Part shown: piece by piece, positions 1 to 7,992 of the stretch
Layout of the letters: each line of letters starts with the position of its first letter
Numbering within the stretch: position 1 is the first letter of the stretch
Source of the DNA: Alphaproteobacteria bacterium
Lineage (GTDB): Bacteria > Pseudomonadota > Alphaproteobacteria > Rhizobiales > Amorphaceae
Direction of reading: 5' to 3'
Assembly: GCA_030431335.1 (NCBI GenBank)
Contig: JAUIJH010000027.1
Coordinates: forward strand, 1 to 42,401
Length of the DNA stretch: 42,401 nt
Notes under the pieces: model-generated
Told to the model about the DNA's origin: nothing
Seen by the model: only the letters and a program-made list of their open reading frames with translations
Databases searched by the model: none
Translations under genes and position numbers: made by a program

Positions 1-70
1 TGCTTCTGTCGCACCGAGTGTCAACGCGCTTGAGCGTTGGCCGGCTGACATGGGCGAGATCGGTTCGAGG

Positions 71-1105
71 ATGAAACCCACTCCCAAGCTGACGATCTAC
101 GACGTCGCCCGTCGTGCGGGCGCCTCGCCGTCCACGGTCAGCGCCGCGCTGAACGGCACCTGGAAGGCGCGCCGCATCCGCCCCGACACGGTGAAGCGCA
201 TCCAGGCTGTGGCGCTGGAACTCGGCTATTCGGCCAACCTCCAGGCCCGCGGCCTGCGCAAGGCGCGCTCGGGGCTGGTGGGGATGATCCTGCCGGCGCA
301 CGACAACCGCTTCTTCTCCTCGCTAAGCCAGGCATTCACCGCCGAGGCCCGCGCGCGCGACCAGATCCCCGTCATCGTTTCCACCCAGCGCGATCCCGAG
401 CAGGAGGAGGATGCGGTGCGCCGCCTCGTCGGCTACGCGGTGGATGCGATGATGTTCGTGGGCACAACCGCCCCGGCTGCGCTCAGCGCGCAGTGCCGCG
501 AAGCCAACGTCGCGCACGTGTTCGTCGACCAACCCTCGACCGATGCGCCGTCGGTGGTCAGCGACAATGTCGGGGGGGTTCGCACCCTCGCTTCGGCGCT
601 GCTGGAGCGGGCACGGCCGGGGGCGGTAACCGGCATGGTCTTCCTGGGCGGCGACAGCGGCCTCTACGCCACTTCGCAGCGCATCAAAGGGTTTCGCGAG
701 GCGCTGGCCGCGCATGGCCACACCGTGGACGACAGCCAGATTCTCGCCTGCGGATATCGCCGCCTCGACGCCCGCGACGCGCTGGCGGCGCTATACCAGC
801 GCCTGGGCGGCCTGCCGCCGGCGCTTCTGGTCAACTCCATCGACTGCCTGGAAGGCGCGCTGGAGTTCCTGCGGGAGATCCCGGACGAGGCGATCGCCGC
901 CTGCGATCTCGGCGTGTGGGATCACGATCCGCTCGGCGATCTGTGGCGCCACCCCATCCTGATGGTGCGCCAGCGCGCCGGCGCCCTCGTCCGGCAAGCC
1001 TACGCCCACCTCGATCGCCGCGAGAGCGCACCCAGCCTGACGCTCGTGACGCCGGAGCTGATCGTCCCGCCCCTGCCGCGCCGCCTGCGCCGCGGGGGGC
1101 GTTAG
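71..1105 (+). CDS. LacI-family transcriptional regulator
   Basis: DNA-binding repressor or activator of the LacI/GalR family, 344 residues from this start, a normal family length. The N-terminal helix-turn-helix reads TIYDVARRAGASPSTVSAAL at about residues 9-28, followed by the hinge-helix region near LGYSANLQARGLR. The rest is a periplasmic-binding-protein-like effector domain that begins at GLVGMILP and extends to the C-terminus. An in-frame ATG at position 50 would add seven residues. I prefer 71 because the HTH then begins at the usual distance from the N-terminus, but neither start has a clear Shine-Dalgarno. No transporter or sugar gene lies next to it on the right, so its target is probably to the left of the window or elsewhere. 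Ligand unknown. Confidence 0.9.
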   Translation: MKPTPKLTIYDVARRAGASPSTVSAALNGTWKARRIRPDTVKRIQAVALELGYSANLQARGLRKARSGLVGMILPAHDNRFFSSLSQAFTAEARARDQIPVIVSTQRDPEQEEDAVRRLVGYAVDAMMFVGTTAPAALSAQCREANVAHVFVDQPSTDAPSVVSDNVGGVRTLASALLERARPGAVTGMVFLGGDSGLYATSQRIKGFREALAAHGHTVDDSQILACGYRRLDARDALAALYQRLGGLPPALLVNSIDCLEGALEFLREIPDEAIAACDLGVWDHDPLGDLWRHPILMVRQRAGALVRQAYAHLDRRESAPSLTLVTPELIVPPLPRRLRRGGR

Positions 1106-1107
1106 GG

Positions 1108-1123
1108 GCCGTTCGCGAACGGC
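1108..1123. terminator. 16-bp perfect palindrome between convergent genes
   Basis: GCCGTTCGCGAACGGC is perfectly self-complementary and starts 3 bases after the LacI-family stop, in the 30-bp gap before the stop of the convergent DUF1402 gene. It can fold as a stem-loop on either transcript and may act as a bidirectional end. No T-tract follows on either strand, so intrinsic termination is uncertain. Confidence 0.35.
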
Positions 1124-1135
1124 GCCCGTCCGGCG

Positions 1136-2029
1136 CTAGTCGAGCAGGTCGTACAGCACGTCGATGTGGTCTTCGACGAAGGCGCCGTAATAGTTCACCT
1201 TGGGATTGCCGTTGGAGCGGCGGGCGCGCGTCCAGGGATCGCCGAGATTGTAGAGCGTTGCCGTGATGCCCGGGCGGTTGGAGATATCGACGCCGACCGA
1301 GCGATAGGCCTTGATGGAATCGACAATCACCGCTGCGATGACGCTGATCGACTCGTCCGGATCGATGATGCGCTCGTACAGCTTGTCCGCGTCCTTGTAG
1401 GACAGCTTCGGCAGCTTGGTCGTGTCCATCATCTTGAGCGCGGTTACCGGCGAAAGCTGGCCGAGGCCGTAGGTCTGGCCGGTCGAGAACGGGTTGAAGC
1501 AGGCTTCGGTCAGGTTGCGCCGCGGCATCCGCACGCCGTCGACGACGCGGCCCCGCACCTTGGTGAACCAGACCTTGTCCACACACGTCCAGTACGAGTT
1601 GGACGAGCCCTTGCACTGCGCGAACTGCGGCTGGGCGAGCACCGTTTCCAGCGGCACCGAACCGCACGAAAACTCCACCGTGCGCATGCGCCGGCCGAAC
1701 TGCAGCGCGACCTGCTGCAGATCGTCCCGGATGTCGTAGTTGAAGGCGTGCTCGCCGACGATGGCGCCGACGATGTGGATCGGGTCGATCCCGTAGGCGG
1801 CCGCCGTGCGCTTGATCTTGGGGATGAGCCGGTCGGACTTCAGCACCCGGATCGTCCGCTTCAGCTTGAGCGGTACCTCGCCCCGCGTCGCCCTGAGCCG
1901 CTCCTGGGTCGCCTGAGGCAGCGCGTGCTTGCCGTACTTGGAAGGCACCTGCGGCTGCGCGCTGACCGTCAAAGGATGAGCCATGATTGCAAAAATCGTA
2001 AACAACACAACGGTATATGCGGCTCTCAT
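1136..2029 (-). CDS. Secreted DUF1402-family protein, lysozyme/transglycosylase-like
   Basis: A 297-residue exported protein. Residues 1-24 form a signal peptide (hydrophobic core TVVLFTIFAIMA, cleavage likely after TVSA). I recognise the DUF1402 family, which is typical of Alphaproteobacteria and has no assigned function. The body carries a series of features arranged like a soluble lytic transglycosylase: YGIDPIHIVGAIVGEHAFN at about 79-97 with a candidate acidic residue E93, GLGQLSP at 188-194, a helix after IIDPDESIS at about 221-229, and ATLYNLGD at 257-264. This is my inference by eye. Cysteines at 122, 139, 149 and 177 could form disulfides in the periplasm. The start is supported by AAGGGA eight bases upstream. 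It is convergent with the LacI-type gene and monocistronic. Confidence 0.85.
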   Translation of the reverse strand: MRAAYTVVLFTIFAIMAHPLTVSAQPQVPSKYGKHALPQATQERLRATRGEVPLKLKRTIRVLKSDRLIPKIKRTAAAYGIDPIHIVGAIVGEHAFNYDIRDDLQQVALQFGRRMRTVEFSCGSVPLETVLAQPQFAQCKGSSNSYWTCVDKVWFTKVRGRVVDGVRMPRRNLTEACFNPFSTGQTYGLGQLSPVTALKMMDTTKLPKLSYKDADKLYERIIDPDESISVIAAVIVDSIKAYRSVGVDISNRPGITATLYNLGDPWTRARRSNGNPKVNYYGAFVEDHIDVLYDLLD

Positions 2030-3146
2030 CTCACATCCCTTCTTCGACGGCAGCTCAAAGAGAGCCCACCCGACCGGAAAACCGGCACGAACTCGGCCTA
2101 TTTTGCCACATTCCGGGCGTCTGGCCGAGGGGGTCGGAGCCGCAACCCGCAGCGCCGCGACGCCCTCCAGCCCCCCGTTTCCCGACGGACAACACGGGCA
2201 CGGCTTTGCGCGGATCGGCGAAACTGTCCAGAGTGCCCGCGATCAAATCGCCGCACGCCGGTGACGGGGACGGCGCACGTTTGATGCTCGACCTGCGTGT
2301 GAGCGCGCCCCTCACCGCAGCCTGAATTCGGGATCGCTTTCGGCAGCTATCGCAGCCGCGCTCGCCTGGATGCCGCCCCGCTTCCGGCCTGGGAGCGATG
2401 GGGCTCGGCGGTGTGCAGTCCGTCATCGCTCCGGCCTGCCTTCCTTTTCCGGATTACGCGCGGCACGGGCCACGCGGCCGCCAGGGGCGCCGCGCGTCAC
2501 CGCATGGGCGGAAGGGCTGCCACCCCGCGCTCCGGCAAAGGCCGCGGCAGACACCGGGGCAGGCCATCGCATTGAGCTGATGAAAGTCTTTTGCTACGGC
2601 GGCATCCGAGGAGGGCCTCAGCCAATTTTTTGGGGTTCGTCGAGCTTGTTCGGCCTGGTCGCGGCGCGCGGTTCGGGGGCCACGGGGCACCGGGCTTGCT
2701 CTCGCAATTGTGATCGCCGCTGCTGCCTTCGAGCTCACCCAACTGGCTGTCGCTGGCTCACGGCGCTGCCAATGCAGTTCTGACCTCTCGACCTTTCGCC
2801 CGCTGCCTGATGCGGCGGCGCAGGCCACGCGTGGTGCAAGCTCGCGCGTGGCGGTGGCGCGCAAGGCGCGGCCTGCGGCCAGGTTTCAGGACATGCTTAG
2901 GGGTCGTCGAGGGGGGAGATCGCGGATGGCTGGGGCAGACCGCAGCAATGGATCCGGAGGGCGTCTTAGCCGGCAAGCGGCTCGCGCCACGCGCATGACG
3001 CCAACTCAATGGTCGGCGAACGGCGCGGGTATTTGTTGAAGCGGATGTCTTTGGAAGGGGCTCGGCGCGGCGGCGAATACTCGGCTGGCGGCGGCCCGAA
3101 GATGCGTCCGGGGGAAGCGGTCTGCCTCCCCCGGAGCGCGAAGCTG
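2030..3146. other. 1.1-kb gap without a supported gene
   Basis: The right side of the gap holds the region downstream of cspA, and the left side holds the DUF1402 upstream region. Several overlapping frames of 60-137 codons exist on both strands, but they are rich in Arg, Pro, Ala and Gly, lack good ribosome sites and match nothing I recognise. The minus frame at 2454-2864 has the most protein-like composition but cannot be supported. I see no tRNA, terminator with T-tract, or transposon end. It may contain a decayed gene or an unrecognised RNA. Confidence 0.5.
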
Positions 3147-3356
3147 TCAGTCGACCAGCTGCAGGTTGGACGCGGACTCGCGACCGTCACGACCACGCTC
3201 GATGTCGAACGTGACCTTCTGGCCTTCGTCGAGCCGGTTGAGGCCGGCGCGCTCAACCGCCGAGATGTGCAGGAACACATCCCGCGAGCCGGTCTCCGGC
3301 TGAATGAACCCAAAACCCTTGGTTGCGTTGAACCACTTCACGGTGCCATTGGCCAT
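3147..3356 (-). CDS. cspA: CspA-family cold-shock protein
   Basis: Single cold-shock domain of 69 residues, the usual size. It binds single-stranded RNA and DNA and acts as an RNA chaperone in the cytoplasm. Both RNA-binding motifs are intact: RNP1 KGFGFI at 13-18 and RNP2 VFLHIS at 27-32, with the aromatic strand VKWFN at 6-10. The start is the ATG preceded by AAGGAG eight bases upstream. A frame extending 35 codons further upstream is the 5' leader, not protein. It is monocistronic, with its own sigma-70-type promoter and a leader of roughly 110 nt, which is typical of post-transcriptionally controlled csp genes. Which paralogue it is, and whether it is cold-inducible, cannot be told. Confidence 0.95.
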   Translation of the reverse strand: MANGTVKWFNATKGFGFIQPETGSRDVFLHISAVERAGLNRLDEGQKVTFDIERGRDGRESASNLQLVD

Positions 3357-3475
3357 CGTGAAATCTCCTTCATATATCGCTGCCCGCGAGATGCGGCAGC
3401 CTGGCGCCGTCAGAGCAAGATCGCGACTGCAGCCGTTGAGGAGACAGTGATCGATAGTCATAACTTAGCGGACCC

Positions 3476-3504
3476 CATATAGCAGAGCTCGCGCAGATCT
3501 ACAA
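3476..3504 (-). promoter_or_regulatory. Likely cspA promoter
   Basis: On the minus strand, TTGTAG (3499-3504) is followed by a 17-base spacer and TATATG (3476-3481). The -10 is extended by TGC immediately upstream. Transcription would begin near 3468, giving a 5' leader of about 110 nt before the cspA ATG at 3356. Confidence 0.6.
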
Positions 3505-3849
3505 GGCGCAAGTCCGCACTGGCGCGCCGCGATTCCCGCGCATGAAAGATTTTTCGCCGGCATAGGCGACGTTTTGTATCGATAATCGGCCAGAAACCGC
3601 CGGCAGAGCGGATTTTTGACTATTAAACTAGTTCGCACGGCAGAAATCGCCGCGCCCGGGCCGGATTGTTTTTGTAGTTTTCGGCACTATTTTGAGTAGG
3701 AAGACGGAATTGCGTCGACCGCGTGAAACGATGTGTCGAGCGGTCGCTTCCCGGCCCGTGCCGAAGTCCCTTCCCCGGCACAAAATTCCAGGGACCGATG
3801 GTCCCCGCCTTCCGTCATGCGGATCGAGCCGCCAGCAAGGATACCCACT
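3505..3849. other. Upstream region of the small-protein/desaturase operon
   Basis: About 345 bp between the cspA promoter and the GTG of the 51-residue protein, with several AT-rich patches that contrast with the surroundings. A weak plus-strand promoter candidate is TTGTTT (3666-3671), a 16-base spacer and TATTTT (3688-3693), which would leave about 150 nt of leader. No supported gene. Frames running through it into the small protein gene start without ribosome sites. Confidence 0.4.
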
Positions 3850-4005
3850 GTGGCAAAAGGCCAAATACGCGCGGACAAGCAACCGAAAAAGGCGGACGTG
3901 GACGCCCGGAAGGCCAAAAAGGCCGCCGGCCCCAGCTACCTCCGCAGCGCCAAGATAATGACGCCCGGCGACTTGCGCACCCCCAAACCCGGTAAAAAGT
4001 CATGA
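3850..4005 (+). CDS. Small basic protein, 51 aa, rhizobial type
   Basis: A 51-residue lysine-rich protein beginning VAKGQIRADKQPKK with a GTG start. Support comes from AAGGA at 3837-3841, eight bases upstream, and from the ATGA overlap with the next gene, which implies translational coupling. It resembles, from memory, the short MAKGQ-type proteins annotated as hypothetical in many Hyphomicrobiales. Apart from the basic, disordered-looking lysine/alanine segment and a C-terminal PGKKS, nothing indicates function. It leads a three-gene set with the 98-residue protein and the desaturase. The charge would suit nucleic-acid or ribosome contact, but that is only a guess. Confidence 0.65.
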   Translation: MAKGQIRADKQPKKADVDARKAKKAAGPSYLRSAKIMTPGDLRTPKPGKKS

Positions 4006-4298
4006 GCCAGGCTCGCACCTACGACCCCGTGGAAGAGCTCTCCGACGAAGACTTCGCTTCCCCTGCGGAGTTGTTCGTGTCGCGCCGCGCAGGCACCAAG
4101 CGCGGCGGGCTGGGCTATCACCGTTTCGAGACCGCCGCCGACGCCATCGACTACGCCGTCGAGGAATTTTCCAAGCTGCGTCCGGACGACCTGGTGATGA
4201 CGATCGACAACAAGCGATTCAACCTCGGCACGTTGCGCGCGCTCCATCGCGATGGAGTGCACCGCGCGCACGTGCCGGCTTCCGAACCAACCGAGTAA
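4002..4298 (+). CDS. Hypothetical 98-aa protein
   Basis: Function not recognised. The ATG overlaps the upstream stop as ATGA. The sequence has an acidic N-terminal third (YDPVEELSDEDFASPAELFV), a GTKRGGLGYHRFE segment, an amphipathic helix (AADAIDYAVEEFSKL) and a compact C-terminal part with LVMTIDNKRFNLGTLRALH. The layout, a short modified strand followed by a helix, suggests a small alpha/beta cytoplasmic protein. No signal peptide, membrane segment or metal motif is seen. Translation is probably coupled to the preceding small protein, and the desaturase follows after 21 bp. Confidence 0.75.
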   Translation: MSQARTYDPVEELSDEDFASPAELFVSRRAGTKRGGLGYHRFETAADAIDYAVEEFSKLRPDDLVMTIDNKRFNLGTLRALHRDGVHRAHVPASEPTE

Positions 4299-4319
4299 CC
4301 ACACCAGCGTACGCAGACA

Positions 4320-5348
4320 GTGTCCACCGAAGCACCGAATTCACCCATCGACGCGCGCGCCTTCGGGCGCACGCTGAAGCGCTATGGCGTGCCCAGCCTC
4401 CCCCGCAGTGTTTTCGAGGTGGCCGTCTCCGCGGGCCCCTTCGCGGTGCTGTGGGTCGCCATGTGGGTCGCGATGACGACAGTCGGCTACTGGCTGGCCC
4501 TGCCGCTCGCCATCCCCGCCGCCGGATTCCTCGTGCGCATCTTCCTGATCCAGCACGATTGCGGCCACGGCTCGGTCTTCCGGCGCCAATGCGCCAACAA
4601 CTGGCTCGGCCGCTGCCTCGCGGTGTTCACCCTCACGCCCTACGACCATTGGCGCCGGACGCACGCGCTGCATCACGCCGGCTCGGGCAATCTGGACCGT
4701 CGCGGCATCGGCGACGTCGCCACGCTCACGCTGCGGGAGTATCGCGCGCTCGGCCTGTGGGGGCGGCTGCGCTACCGCATCTATCGCAACCCGCTGGTCA
4801 TCTTCGGGGTGGGGCCGCTGTTCGTGTTCGTCCTGCACAACCGACTGCCGATCGGCTTCATGCGCGCCGGCCGGATGCACTGGGTCAGCACGATGAGCAC
4901 CAATGTCGCCATCGCGGCGGCGGTGGTGGTGGTGATGCTGATCGTCGGCGTCGGCCCGTTCCTGATGATCCACCTGCCGATCGTCCTCCTCGCCTCGGCG
5001 GCGGGCGTGTGGCTGTTCTACATCCAGCACCAGTTCGAGGACACTCATTGGGATCCCGCCGACCGCTGGGCCCACCCCGACGCCGCGCTGCACGGAAGCT
5101 CGCACTACGACCTGCCTGTCATCCTGAGATGGTTCGCGGCCAACGTGGGCATCCACCACGTCCACCATCTGTCGAGCCGGATTCCGCACTACCGCCTGCC
5201 GGAGGTGCTGCGCGACCACCCGGAGCTGCGCGACATCAACCGGCTCACGCTGTGGGGCAGCCTGAAGTGCGTTCGCCTCACCCTGTGGGACGAGGATGCG
5301 CGGCGCCTGGTGCCCTTCCGCGCCGCCCGCCGCGTGGCGGCGGCATAG
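4320..5348 (+). CDS. Membrane fatty acid desaturase
   Basis: Integral-membrane di-iron desaturase, 342 residues, which introduces a double bond into acyl chains of membrane lipids. All three histidine boxes are present: HDCGH at 79-83, HALHH at 115-119 (HxxHH) and HHVHH at 279-283. Between them lie hydrophobic helices at about 40-78, 155-185 and 195-225. The order resembles the omega-6/DesA-like branch, but regiospecificity cannot be read. The start is a GTG 21 bp after the 98-residue gene, with only a weak ribosome site. It is likely the last gene of the 51-aa/98-aa/desaturase operon. A cold-shock gene lies just upstream, divergent, so a membrane-fluidity role in cold is attractive but unproven. 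It is convergent with the enolase gene, with only 2 bp between stops. Confidence 0.9.
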   Translation: MSTEAPNSPIDARAFGRTLKRYGVPSLPRSVFEVAVSAGPFAVLWVAMWVAMTTVGYWLALPLAIPAAGFLVRIFLIQHDCGHGSVFRRQCANNWLGRCLAVFTLTPYDHWRRTHALHHAGSGNLDRRGIGDVATLTLREYRALGLWGRLRYRIYRNPLVIFGVGPLFVFVLHNRLPIGFMRAGRMHWVSTMSTNVAIAAAVVVVMLIVGVGPFLMIHLPIVLLASAAGVWLFYIQHQFEDTHWDPADRWAHPDAALHGSSHYDLPVILRWFAANVGIHHVHHLSSRIPHYRLPEVLRDHPELRDINRLTLWGSLKCVRLTLWDEDARRLVPFRAARRVAAA

Positions 5349-5350
5349 GC

Positions 5351-6481
5351 TCAGCCGAGGTCCAGGCGGTAGCGGGCGACCTTGTCCTCGTCGATCACGC
5401 AGCCGTGGCCGGGCGCGTCCGGCACCATCGCATAGGGCAGTTCGATCGGCAGCGGCTCCGCCAAATAGTTCTCGGCGATATGCTGCGGCCCGTTGAGGTC
5501 GACCGGGAAGGTGATGCCATAGGCGGCGAAGAGGTGAACCGAGGCGGCGAAGCCGATGGGCGCGTCCATCAGCCCGGAGCCGATCAGCACCATGCCGGCA
5601 TTCTTGGCGAGGTCGCATAGCTGGCGCGCATAGTAGAGCCCGCCGCACTTGTTGACCTTGATCACCACGCCCTCGATCGCCTCGCGCCGCAACAGCTCGA
5701 TGACGAACGGCAGCCCCATGGTCGCCTCGTCCAGCGCGATGGTCATCGAGGTGGCCGACAGCAATTTCTTCATGCCGTAGATGTCGTTCATCGGCACCGG
5801 CTGCTCGAAGATCTCGACGCCCATCGCATCGAACGCGCGCGCCGCCCGCAGCGCCTCGGCGAGGGTGTACCCCTGGTTGGCGTCGGGCCACACCTTGCCG
5901 CCCTCGCCGGCCAGTTCCATCGTCACCTCGAGGTTGGCAATGTCGGTCTCGAGGTTGCTGCCCACCTTCACCTTGAAGTCGCGGTAGCCCTCGGCAAGCC
6001 CGCGCTCGACCACCGCCCGCGTCTCGTCCGGCCCGGGCGCGGAGACGAGATAGGCGAGCCGCACCCGGTCGGCCGACTTGTTGCCGAAATAAGATTGCAG
6101 CGGAATCCCGAGGCTCTTGCCGATGAGGTCGTGCAGGGCAAGGTCGATGGCGGCCTTGGCCACCGGCTGGCCGGGGTCGAGGCCGGGGGCGAGTTCCTTG
6201 TCCATCGCGCGGTGCGCGCCGGCGAGGTCGAAGGCGTCGCGGCCGATGAGGACGGGCGTCAGGTAGTGGACGATCGTGGTGTAGGCGGAGTGGATCGTCT
6301 CGGCCGACCAGCGGCGGCTCGGCCCCGCCTCGCCCCAGCCGACGGTACCGTCCTCGCCCGTGATCTTGACGAGAACGATCTGCTTGCCCTCCTCGATGGT
6401 GCGGCTCACCCCGCGCGAGAGCGTCAGGACCTGCTTCAGCGGCAAGCGGATGGGGAAGGCTTCGATGGAGCGGATTTGCAA
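5351..6481 (-). CDS. Mandelate racemase/muconate-lactonizing enzyme (enolase superfamily)
   Basis: Enolase-superfamily enzyme of 376 residues. It would abstract the proton alpha to a carboxylate using Mg2+. Catalytic elements: KxK at K170/K172, metal ligands D200 (WPDANQGY), E226 (FEQP) and D251 (ALDEA), and a second lysine K275 (VIKVNKCGG). Lysines on both sides place it in the muconate-lactonizing group (cycloisomerases, dipeptide epimerases, some hydroxyproline dehydratases or epimerases) rather than the His-Asp mandelate racemase group. I place the start at a TTG two bases after the tctA stop, because upstream codons would lie inside tctA and LQIRSIEAFP fits a family N-terminus. It is the last gene of the tctC-tctB-tctA operon, so it probably processes the imported substrate. 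Substrate unknown. Confidence 0.88.
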   Translation of the reverse strand: MQIRSIEAFPIRLPLKQVLTLSRGVSRTIEEGKQIVLVKITGEDGTVGWGEAGPSRRWSAETIHSAYTTIVHYLTPVLIGRDAFDLAGAHRAMDKELAPGLDPGQPVAKAAIDLALHDLIGKSLGIPLQSYFGNKSADRVRLAYLVSAPGPDETRAVVERGLAEGYRDFKVKVGSNLETDIANLEVTMELAGEGGKVWPDANQGYTLAEALRAARAFDAMGVEIFEQPVPMNDIYGMKKLLSATSMTIALDEATMGLPFVIELLRREAIEGVVIKVNKCGGLYYARQLCDLAKNAGMVLIGSGLMDAPIGFAASVHLFAAYGITFPVDLNGPQHIAENYLAEPLPIELPYAMVPDAPGHGCVIDEDKVARYRLDLG

Positions 6482-6483
6482 GG

Positions 6484-7986
6484 CTAGATCTCTCGTTCGA
6501 TAGGCGCTGCCGGCCGCCGCCACTCCCGCCATGCCACCGCGAGGCTGACGATGAGGGCAAGGCCCAGGAAGCCCGCGGCGATGGGGCGGGTGAAGAAGAT
6601 GTCGTAGCTGCCGCGCGAGACGATCATCGCCTGGCGGAAGCCGATCTCGATGAGCGGGCTCAGGATGAAGCCGATCAGGAGCGGCGCGATGGGAAAGCCG
6701 AAAACCTTCATGAAGTAGCCGAGCACGCCGAACCCCAGCATCACGTAGACATCGAACACGTTGTTGGTGGTGACGTAGACGCCGGTGATGGCCAGCAGCA
6801 GTATGATGGGGAAGAGCACCCCCTTCGACACGCGCGTCACCTGGATGAAGGCCGACATCCCGGCGAGCCCGATGACGAAGTGGAGCGCCGTCGCGAGCAG
6901 CATCAACGCGAAGAAGGCGACGATGAAGTCGCCATTTTGCTGGAACAGCGCCGGGCCAGGAATGAGCCCGTGCACCATGAACGCGCCGAGCATGATCGCG
7001 GTGATGACGTCACCCGGCACGCCGAGCGTCAGGAGCGGCACGAAGGTGGTGCCGGTCACGGCGTTGTTGCCGCTTTCGGCCGAGGCGAGACCGTCGAGCG
7101 CGCCGTTGCCGAAGGCGTCGGGGTCACGCGACAGGGTGCGCCCGAGCCCGTAGGACAGGAACGCGGCGACGGCCGAGCCGAGCCCCGGAATGGTGCCGAT
7201 CAGCACGCCGATGAGGGAGGAACGCCCGATCGCCGGCGCACACTGGCGCCATTCGGCCCGCTCGATCCGGTTCTCGCGCGACCACAGGCTGACCCCGCCC
7301 CACTTTGCCGTCGTCAGGCTCTGCTGCGCCATCGCCAGCGCCTCCGACACCGCGAAGATGCCGATCACCAGCGCGATGAACGCCCACCCGCCGGACAATT
7401 CGCGCACCCCGAAGGTGAGCCGGAACTGGCCCGACAGCGGGTCGACGCCGAAATTGGCGAGAAGCAGCCCCACGGTGCCCGCGATCAGCCCCTTGACCAT
7501 GTTGCCCTCCGACAGCACGCCCACCAGCGTCAGCGCGAAGATGCCCAGCGCGAACATTTCCGTCGGCCCGAATTTCAGCGCCAGCGAGGCGATGGGCACG
7601 CAGAACAGGATGAGCGCGAGGTCGCTGATCAATTCGCCGATGACGGAGGCGTAGAGCGACATCTTGAGCGCCTTGCCGGCCTTGCCCTGACGCGTCAGCG
7701 CCGAGCCGTCCGCGGCCGTGGCGACCGCCGCCGGGGTGCCCGGCACGTTGATGAGGATCGCCGACAGCGAGCCGCCGTAGGTGCCGCCCTTATAGATGCC
7801 GACCAGCATGGCGAGGCCCGCGACGGGCGTCAGGCTGAAGGTGATGGGCAGCGCGATTGCCACCGCGAGCGGCACGTTGAGCCCCGGAATCGCGCCGATG
7901 ACGATGCCGATGACGAGGCCCGTTACGGTCATCAGGAGGACCATCGGATCGGCGATCGCCGCAAGGCCGGTGAGGAGGACGTCCAT
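6484..7986 (-). CDS. tctA: Tripartite tricarboxylate transporter, large membrane subunit TctA
   Basis: Large permease subunit of a TTT-family secondary transporter, 500 residues, the expected length, with about a dozen hydrophobic helices. Family signatures are visible near the N-terminus: GAIPGLNVPLAVAIALP at about residues 32-48, then GGTYGGSLSAILINVPGTPA at about 67-86. A second, related half begins near IGTIPGLGSAVAAFLSYGLG, consistent with internal duplication. It works with the TctB subunit and the periplasmic TctC protein to import a carboxylate. It is the third gene of the tctC-tctB-tctA-enolase operon, 6 bp from tctB. The substrate of TTT systems cannot be inferred from TctA; the name reflects the founding citrate system only. 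Confidence 0.95.
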   Translation of the reverse strand: MDVLLTGLAAIADPMVLLMTVTGLVIGIVIGAIPGLNVPLAVAIALPITFSLTPVAGLAMLVGIYKGGTYGGSLSAILINVPGTPAAVATAADGSALTRQGKAGKALKMSLYASVIGELISDLALILFCVPIASLALKFGPTEMFALGIFALTLVGVLSEGNMVKGLIAGTVGLLLANFGVDPLSGQFRLTFGVRELSGGWAFIALVIGIFAVSEALAMAQQSLTTAKWGGVSLWSRENRIERAEWRQCAPAIGRSSLIGVLIGTIPGLGSAVAAFLSYGLGRTLSRDPDAFGNGALDGLASAESGNNAVTGTTFVPLLTLGVPGDVITAIMLGAFMVHGLIPGPALFQQNGDFIVAFFALMLLATALHFVIGLAGMSAFIQVTRVSKGVLFPIILLLAITGVYVTTNNVFDVYVMLGFGVLGYFMKVFGFPIAPLLIGFILSPLIEIGFRQAMIVSRGSYDIFFTRPIAAGFLGLALIVSLAVAWREWRRPAAPIEREI

Positions 7987-7992
7987 CCCCGC

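Noticed and set aside
2454..2864. Possible 136-residue protein on the minus strand
   Set aside because: No ribosome site or recognisable family; overlaps other frames of similar quality in the same gap.
3357..3461. N-terminal extension of the cold-shock protein to 104 residues
   Set aside because: The family is about 69 residues, and AAGGAG lies before the internal ATG; the extension is the leader.
3666..3693. Promoter TTGTTT-16-TATTTT for the small-protein operon
   Set aside because: Weak matches and short spacer in an AT-rich patch; mentioned under the gap but not called as a feature.
4341..6560. 739-codon frame on the minus strand
   Set aside because: Antisense to the desaturase and out of frame with the enolase-family gene, both of which have clear motifs; composition is shadow-like.
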